This document shows, in pieces, positions 28,401 through 37,400 of a stretch of DNA of 61,248 nt; the stretch's first letter is position 1; the number at the start of each line of letters is the position of its first letter. A program made the position numbers and the translations under genes. Under the pieces are notes generated by a model. That model saw nothing but the letters and a program-made list of their open reading frames with translations, was not told the DNA's origin and searched no databases. The stretch is taken from NCBI RefSeq assembly GCF_000003605.2, contig NW_003125930.1, forward strand, positions 31,141 through 92,388. Direction: 5' to 3'. This DNA is from Saccoglossus kowalevskii. Taxonomy: Eukaryota; Hemichordata; Enteropneusta; Harrimaniidae.

Positions 28401-31400
28401 CGCTATCAGTTTAGACTGGATGTTTAAGATGTCATTTGCGTCCGATATAACAGCTGTAAGTACATTCCATAGTGTGTTATTTGTGATTGATTTTACTACA
28501 CTGATGCCATTGTAATACATTACTAAAAGTTGTTTCTCGTTTTCATTGGTATAGTCGTTAATTACAGATCAGAAATACGAAGTTTGAAGCGGACGGGTCT
28601 TCATCTGCGCACGCGCAGGAATTGAGTCCCAAGCGATGATAACGCACGCTAAAACCGCGAAGGTTCCCGGCTAGACGCTTGTTTGTAAACAATGACGCGC
28701 TATGGCCGTCTGGCGCATGCGCAGGTGACAACGCCCACTCTTTAAGTTTAATGTTATCAGCAATATGAAAAAGCACCACTCTTACATTTAAGCTTACGAC
28801 AAATATAACAATTCGATTATCCTACTATATATGTCAACGAAAGCGAGACAACTTAGCGTTCTTTGTATTTGTACTCATTCCTCATTTGCATCATATTTAC
28901 GACAACTTGCACACTTTCTAACAACACGGCAAAAACAACATCGCGTGACACTAGAGTTGCTTGAGAATGCGTTTCGGTCTGGTACTTCTCAATAAACTAT
29001 AGCCACAATTTGGAAAAGACGAGTAATAATAATGTTATCATGGAATCATGAATACCATTTATTAACCTTGATCTGTTCACACTGATCGTAATCAATTAAT
29101 CAGTTTGAATAATTATATTCGTTCGCGGGTTTTCCATATTTGCATATTCCATCTGGCATTCCAATTTGAAAACGCGCACCGTCACATTTCACTGTGTGAT
29201 GTTCAATTCCTAATTACTTGTTGGTTTCAAAAATATAATATACTTCCATGTAAAATATGGTGCAAAATAGTTGTGATGCTATTATTGGTTATTTACATTT
29301 CTTTCATCGTCTTTCCTCGAATTGTACTATAATCGAAAGTGCTACTTAAGAGTATGGGATTCACCTGTTAACGTTACAATTCCTGGAATGTAATAATTAA
29401 ATTCTCGATATATTGTGATATATGGTGATTTTCACGTGGGTCATTTCACATTTGGGTCATTCTAACATATTTTCAAGGACCAAAATGTAGCCGCCGTGTA
29501 GTGCGCGTTTTAGATTATATGGCTTGAAACGCACTCCATAGATTCAACGCGTAGATGTACGAGGCGCACCACAAAATCAATCGACAATATTGATAACAAG
29601 ATTAGATGCGATAAAACCGACGATTGATAACAAGATTAGATGCGATAAAACCGGCAATATTGATAACAAGATAGATGCGATAAAACCGACGATACACTGT
29701 TTCCGCACGGAAGAAAACAGGTAATAAATATACTATGTGCAGCTCCAATGTATTTTGCGTTTTTGCGCTTACACGCGCACGAGTGAGTTTCTCGTCAGTT
29801 TTTTCCCGAAATTCGCAATCATCATTTTAATATTTAAACCCGGCGAACAACCAAAATTTTGTTGCGATTATTCTACCACCCGATTTTATCATTCAGAATG
29901 CTAGCATCTGTTCATGCTATGATTGCAAGCAAATTGTTCTCTATTGACGTATGCGCGCTTCCTGTTACCTATACACGAAGATGACACATACAGTTTGGTC
30001 AGCCTTTTTTCTGCTTTCTGTGTTGAGATCAAATATTAAATAATTTTTTGAGGGGGAGTGGTTATCAGCAAATGTTTATTCCACGCAAATTTATGGTTTC
30101 TAAAGGTTTCATTCCTAACCAGAATTATTCCTTATTTGGTAACAAAAACAGTAAATCATTCATCATTTTTAGATTCCTTATTATAGTTTTATTCGTCTTT
30201 CCCCGATTACAGCCATGTTTCCGCAATTATTTTCAGTAATCAAACTGAAGATCACATGATAAATGATAAACAAATATAATCACAGCACACTACACTATTC
30301 CGGCCGTCAATCAGTCAGCGAGTAGTCATAAAGACCTCCACACACCGTAAACCGTACAACTCGGTTGTAAACCAGTCGTAGTCAATAGAATTGTAATATG
30401 TACACTCGGCATTAGCACTCATAGTTGGTTATTTAAGGTAGTCTGAGTGCTTTTTAATGCTGGATAATAGAAATTTTAATACAAGTGGACTATATAGAAA
30501 ACGTTTATGTGTATTTCGTCACGATAAATATATTTTACATGTTTGAAAATCGAAGGGGAGATTAATTTTTAGATAGTAATATTTTGTACACATTCAAATA
30601 TTAACTTTAAATTAACACTCGCATAGTATTAATATCAAGGTTATTGCAAGTGTGACGTCATTTGAAAATACGATGGCGGAAATTCTTTCACGACAAAAGT
30701 GAAATAAATGTTTAACGTAAAACCTTCTAAACAAAAACCATATTTAATAAAAACATGTAAAGCTCGGAGTGAACCGACTATTTTGTATCATTTCAATAAT
30801 CACATTCTATAAATGTGATTGTATTTTAAAGGGTCTTACATATTTACATAAGAGTCCATTGAAGATGCATGGTAGATTGAAGTCGTCTAATTGTTTACTG
30901 GATAGTAGGTGGGTGGTTCGACTGACTGATTCTGGACTATGGACTTTCCAAGCAAACCAAAAAAAAGACAAATCAGCCGATGTTGGGGAATACGCTGTAT
31001 ACAGAAGTAAGTGATTCATTCATACCGTACACTCTGTCCCATCAATCATCTGAAGTTGATATGCGCATTCCATGCGCATTCAAAAATATTAGATGATACG
31101 GTTGAATTTTTGTGTTTTTAGAAATACATAATCTTTACAACGTGAGAAGAGAATTAAATTATAGCATAAAAATAAAACAGCGTAGCATGAATCAAACATT
31201 GTCAAATACGTCACAAATAATGCATGAAACTACTGAATAATAAAATCAAGACGTATAAATGAAAAACTAAGAGCGTGTGTGCACCAGCTTGTAGTAAACC
31301 GGAAATGAAATGTGTTTCTATACAACACGTCTATATACCCACACATTCTCGTGTAATAAGCATTATCTGAAATGTTGTGCCCATTAATATTAAGAATATA

Positions 31401-34400
31401 ATGATTCTGATTCAAAATATTACATAGGTATGTTATTAAATATCATCTTGGCTTTACTTAATTATATTCTTTTAGATTAATTATAAAAAATAATACTAGT
31501 TCATACGTTATATATGTCATTAATTATACATTCCAATATGCTATCACAATTATCAATAATACATAACATACGTGATGTAATGCACTGGTATACTTGTATT
31601 CATAATTATGCCAACTTGTAAATAAGGTTTAAAATATTCCAAAAAACAATATATTGACGGCCAACATTTCCACTTAAGTGTGATGTTAACATATTTCTAG
31701 TTTTTTCATAAAATACGTGTTGTAATACTTCACATGTTCCTCTCGTTTCAATTTTTGTTGTCATACGCAAATTTGTAATAATAGTCCCAATTTGTTTAAG
31801 TACATGTTGACCATAAATTGAGAGTATTGTGGATCACAGCGTTTTATAAATGAGACTAGTAATCGAACACAATGACGACAACAGTTACTTGTCCATTGCG
31901 TGTGAAACAAGAATATCTACTGTTTAGCAGGCCGTGGTTTATATTCCACCCTGCATTGTAATTTGAAACCCTGAAATGTGAATGTAACGAGAAAATCTCT
32001 TCGAATAAAATTTCAAAACAACGTAATGTATGATAACCAGATTGTATAGCGTCATTTCAGATAACAATGTAATAGTAGCATATGCAGTTGTTGCTTATTT
32101 ATAATATTTTTAAATAACACGTACTTACTTGTGATCGAAATTCTTATAAAAAATAAGTTTGGGTTATAACCTCAAACATACTGTGTAAAACATTCAATTT
32201 AAAATTGGATTAAACAATAATTACAGTATTTTTTTAGAATTACATGCGTCACTCCTTCAAAACTGATCAGAATCGTCTGGCATCACATGGATGTAAGCTT
32301 TCTATAGAAACTGGTTCACATAGACGTGTACTTCAATAATATAAAATATCTATCCCCATAGAGACGTGTACTTCCCTTATATGAAATATCTATTCCCATA
32401 GAAACGTGCACTTCCCTTATATGAAATATCTATCCCCGTAGAGACGTACACTTCCCTTATATAAAATATCTATCCCCGTAGAGAGATGTACTTCCCTTAT
32501 ATGAAATATCTATCCCCATAGAAACGTGCACTTCCCTTATGTGAAATATCTATCCCATGGAGACGTGTACTTCCTTTATATGAAATATCTATTATATCTA
32601 TCCCCATGGAGACGTGTACTTCCTTTATATGAAATATCTATCCCCATAGAGACGTGCACTTCCCTTATATGAAATATATATCCCCGTAGAGACGTATACT
32701 TCCCTTATATGAAATATCTATCCCCATAGAAACGTGCACTTCCCTTATGTGAAATATCTATCCCCATGGAGACGTGTACTTCCTTTATATGAAATATCTA
32801 TTATATCTATCCCCATGGAGACGTGTACTTCCCTTATATGAAATATCTATTCCCATAGAGACGTGCACTTCCCTTATATGAAATATCTATCCCCGTAGAG
32901 ACGTTCACTTCCCTTATATAAAATATCTATCCCCGTAGAGACGTGTNNNNNNNNNNNNNNNNNNNNNNNNNNNNNNNNNNNNNNNNNNNNNNNNNNNNNN
33001 NNNNNNNNNNNNNNNNNNNNNNNNNNNNNNNNNNNNNNNNNNNNNNNNNNNNNNNNNNNNNNNNNNNNNNNNNNNNNNNNNNNNNNNNNNNNNNNNNNNN
33101 NNNNNNNNNNNNNNNNNNNNNNNNNNNNNNNNNNNNNNNNNNNNNNNNNNNNNNNNNNNNNNNNNNNNNNNNNNNNNNNNNNNNNNNNNNNNNNNNNNNN
33201 NNNNNNNNNNNNNNNNNNNNNNNNNNNNNNNNNNNNNNNNNNNNNNNNNNNNNNNNNNNNNNNNNNNNNNNNNNNNNNNNNNNNNNNNNNNNNNNNNNNN
33301 NNNNNNNNNNNNNNNNNNNNNNNNNNNNNNNNNNNNNNNNNNNNNNNNNNNNNNNNNNNNNNNNNNNNNNNNNNNNNNNNNNNNNNNNNNNNNNNNNNNN
33401 NNNNNNNNNNNNNNNNNNNNNNNNNNNNNNNNNNNNNNNNNNNNNNNNNNNNNNNNNNNNNNNNNNNNNNNNNNNNNNNNNNNNNNNNNNNNNNNNNNNN
33501 NNNNNNNNNNNNNNNNNNNNNNNNNNNNNNNNNNNNNNNNNNNNNNNNNNNNNNNNNNNNNNNNNNNNNNNNNNNNNNNNNNNNNNNNNNNNNNNNNNNN
33601 NNNNNNNNNNNNNNNNNNNNNNNNNNNNNNNNNNNNNNNNNNNNNNNNNNNNNNNNNNNNNNNNNNNNNNNNNNNNNNNNNNNNNNNNNNNNNNNNNNNN
33701 NNNNNNNNNNNNNNNNNNNNNNNNNNNNNNNNNNNNNNNNNNNNNNNNNNNNNNNNNNNNNNNNNNNNNNNNNNNNNNNNNNNNNNNNNNNNNNNNNNNN
33801 NNNNNNNNNNNNNNNNNNNNNNNNNNNNNNNNNNNNNNNNNNNNNNNNNNNNNNNNNNNNNNNNNNNNNNNNNNNNNNNNNNNNNNNNNNNNNNNNNNNN
33901 NNNNNNNNNNNNNNNNNNNTATGTTATAGCTTCACATCACAGGGAAGTGTTCTCACCTAATATGAAATGTGTAGCCTAGAGATGTATACCTCCGTGAATT
34001 GTATTATGTATCCCCTAACGTATGAATTTCCAGTCTCACAGGCACAATGTATTTTTCTATAGGAATTGTCTGGCCTCACAGGTTCTGTGATTTTTAAATG
34101 AATTCTCCAGCCACACATGCACGTCTGCTTATCTGAGGTTCTCTAACCTCACCGAGACATGTACTTTTTCAAGCCTCACAGGAACGTGTGCCTCCTTAAC
34201 ATGGATTTCTAGCTTCACAGCCTCTTTACATTTTTAAATGAATTGTCTTGCCTCACAGTGTAGCATACTTTCTAAATTAATTTAGCCTCACGTGCACATC
34301 TGATACCTAGTTTTCCAGTCTCGTAGATACTCACACGACTTGTCTAGCCTCACTTCCTTAACATTCAGAATTGTCTAGCCTCGAAGGAACGTTGGCTTCT

Positions 34401-37400
34401 CAAATACGAATCGCTAGCCACACGAGGGTGTACGCTTAGTATACAATAATGTTTTATTGCAGATTCATAAATAACAAAGAACAATTATAAATGCAAAGAC
34501 TATTAAAACTTGGCTTGGAAATGAATATCTGTTGCTGTTTGCGTAAAGAGTGTCTTGGTCACTTTTACCCTTATCCATGCTTAGACTCCAAAACACAAAT
34601 TTATATATTAAAAATTCTAATAACACCAATCAAACATTTGAAATCTTTCAATAACACTTGCGATATTGTAAACATTTGTTGCAGATTTTTGATTGAAAAA
34701 TACTACACATATGTATTGATATGTATAAATATATATAGCGACGATTTATCTCCAGGTAAGCTTTGGACTGCACCAGAGTTACTACGAAATCCTCCACCTG
34801 ACGGAAAAGGTACACATAAAGGAGATATTTACAGTTTTGGTGTTGTATTACAAGAGATTGTCACAAGACGAGAAGCATTCTGGAATTTTAGTGATATTAT
34901 GACTCCAAAAGGTACGTGTTGATTTATTAAAAATATAGATCTAATATAGATATTTGATTAATTACGTACTCTGATAGGTCTTCTTCTTTTCATTCCTCTA
35001 AACAGAAACTTCGGCCATGACAAATACATTCCATAATAAAGTAATATGTCTAATATTTCCACAGAAATCGTTGACAAGATAATTGAAGGAGGTGAAACTC
35101 CCCTCCGCCCCGATGTTTCAGATGACACGTGTCCAGCAATTTTCCAATCAGTAATTGAAAAATGTTGGGATGAAATACCCGAGCACAGACCTGAGCTTGG
35201 CGAAATCAAAAGAGCTATAAGTGCGGCAAACCCTAACAAGTGAGTATCTAACATTTTTGAATTTACATGTATGTGGAATAAAAGTTTGTGTTCATCTTGA
35301 TGAGTGCACTTGATGAGTGCTCTTGATGAGTGCTCTTGTTTCAGGTTATTGTCGCACGCAGAAACACTACATGCTGAAATAACTGCTTCAAGTACTCGTA
35401 TGTCCCTTGATCACGTGACGATGTACTATGACGTAAATTGGTGATGCGAAGGCCAGTCGAATTCACATCGTTTTGATCTGTAATTGTCAGTCAGTCAACT
35501 TTATGCGTTTTATAGATTTTAGTGAATTCAAGATGTGAAACGAATACGCAACTGAACATAGTGATGAATTTGAATCACAATTTGAAAGCCATCGTGTTGA
35601 CGTCACAGAAGCGTTCCGTCAGTAGAGGGCGTTTTTCATACAATGGTGTATTACACAAGTATGGTGCACTATGATCTTGTTATAGGACCAATAATATTTT
35701 GGACAATATGGTAGCCATGCTAGAAAAGTATGCCAATAATCTTGAAGACATTGTGGCTGAGAGAACAGCGCAGTTGGAGGTTGAGAAAAAGAAAACAGAA
35801 GTACTTCTCTACAGAATGCTGCCAGAGTAAGTTAGTTTTACCATACCTCGTTGCATAATGTTTGTGCAACAGACGCCGATGAAAACTCAAGTCTCCCACG
35901 CGATTCTATTCCTTAATTATTATTAAAATATTTCAACTAAACACATTTGCACGCACGTGGTGCATGTTTGTATTACCGCAGGTCAGTAGCAATAAAGCTG
36001 AAAAATGGTGAGGCTATAACAGCGGAGAGTTTCGACGCAGTTACAATATTTTTTTCCGACATCGTTGGTTTCACAGCATTGTCAGCACAGAGTACCCCGT
36101 TCCAGGTAAAATGAACGAATATTCGCTGCACTGTCTTCCATGTCATTTATAAATATCGCACACATGACGTAAATTTACATTTAGATATAAATAATCATTT
36201 CGTTTTTTAAATAGGTTGTTGATTTATTGAATGATTTGTATACAGCGTTTGACGCTATAATAGAGACCGTTGATGTTTACAAGGTATGTACATGTGTGCT
36301 ATGTTAATACAAACACAACACAAATTCTCAATAAATGACTGCGAGCTTCTGAAATCAGTGTTACGTAACACATTTTTCATTCATTGTACTTGTTTCAACA
36401 GTGAAATAGCACAGTGAAACATATCTACGTATAACTTTCTCACTGAGCATTAACTTAAACAATCCGGTCTTGCTCTGATGTACAGCATTTGAAGTCTAGG
36501 CGATGAAATTGTCTGATAAAATAGTAATTAGGAATGAAATCGACCCACTCTCTCGAAGGAGATCTAAAACAAAATGTAAAAATTGCCCCGGATCGAATAT
36601 TTCATTTGTAACTGAATACGTCAAAGGTATAATAAGTAATATTAAGTACATTTGTAATGTATGGTAAAAAAAATAAATTCCGATTGACAGAACTCAATAT
36701 TGCCTAGTATCCGACTGGTTAACAAAGCACTGTAAAGCATACAATCACAGTTGGACAATTTCAATTATAATATTAGACCTTAGAATATAAATAATGCAGT
36801 TACAAACTCCTATTTTAACTCCAATATCAATATTTGATTCACTATATATTATTCACCATATTCAATAACCGTCTGACAATTTGTCTAACATTTAAAAATC
36901 GAAGGCAAAATCGCCGAATTATGCCATTATTTCATACGTAACTGTAGAAATGTAATTATCTGTAAACGTGTTACAATGCTTAGGTTAAATAGTTGGACTA
37001 TGAGGTTAATCATTCGCAACATGGTTTGGTGAACAGGAAATGACAAATTTCGTTTTCTATTCCCGACTTTGTAATTTTTATGAAACAATTTGTTACAAAG
37101 AATTTTTTGTGGGAATTGAAGCTATTTTGTTTGTAAGACTGTAATGCGCTTACAAAAAGGTAAGTGCAATTGACGCCTTTATTTGATTATTATCTCTTAA
37201 TATCCAGTAGATAGACATTGCTATAAAGATACTATAATAATTAGCAGTAGTTTGTTAGTTATAATTTCTAATCACTAAAATATTGTATTAACATAGCCAA
37301 ATGATTACGTGTATTCAATAAAATTAAAAAAATGATGATAATAATCATAAATATAAGTATAATGATCTTGTTTTCAAAACCATTACTCCAAAAAACGAGT

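Noticed and set aside
32943-33929. Continuous open frame of unknown residues.
   Set aside because: It consists of assembly-gap Ns.
34491-34755. Upstream extension of the exon 12 open frame with its own ATG.
   Set aside because: The acceptor at 34754-34755 joins exon 11 to exon 12 in phase and restores the family-conserved [13 protein letters not shown] junction, so the extension is intron.
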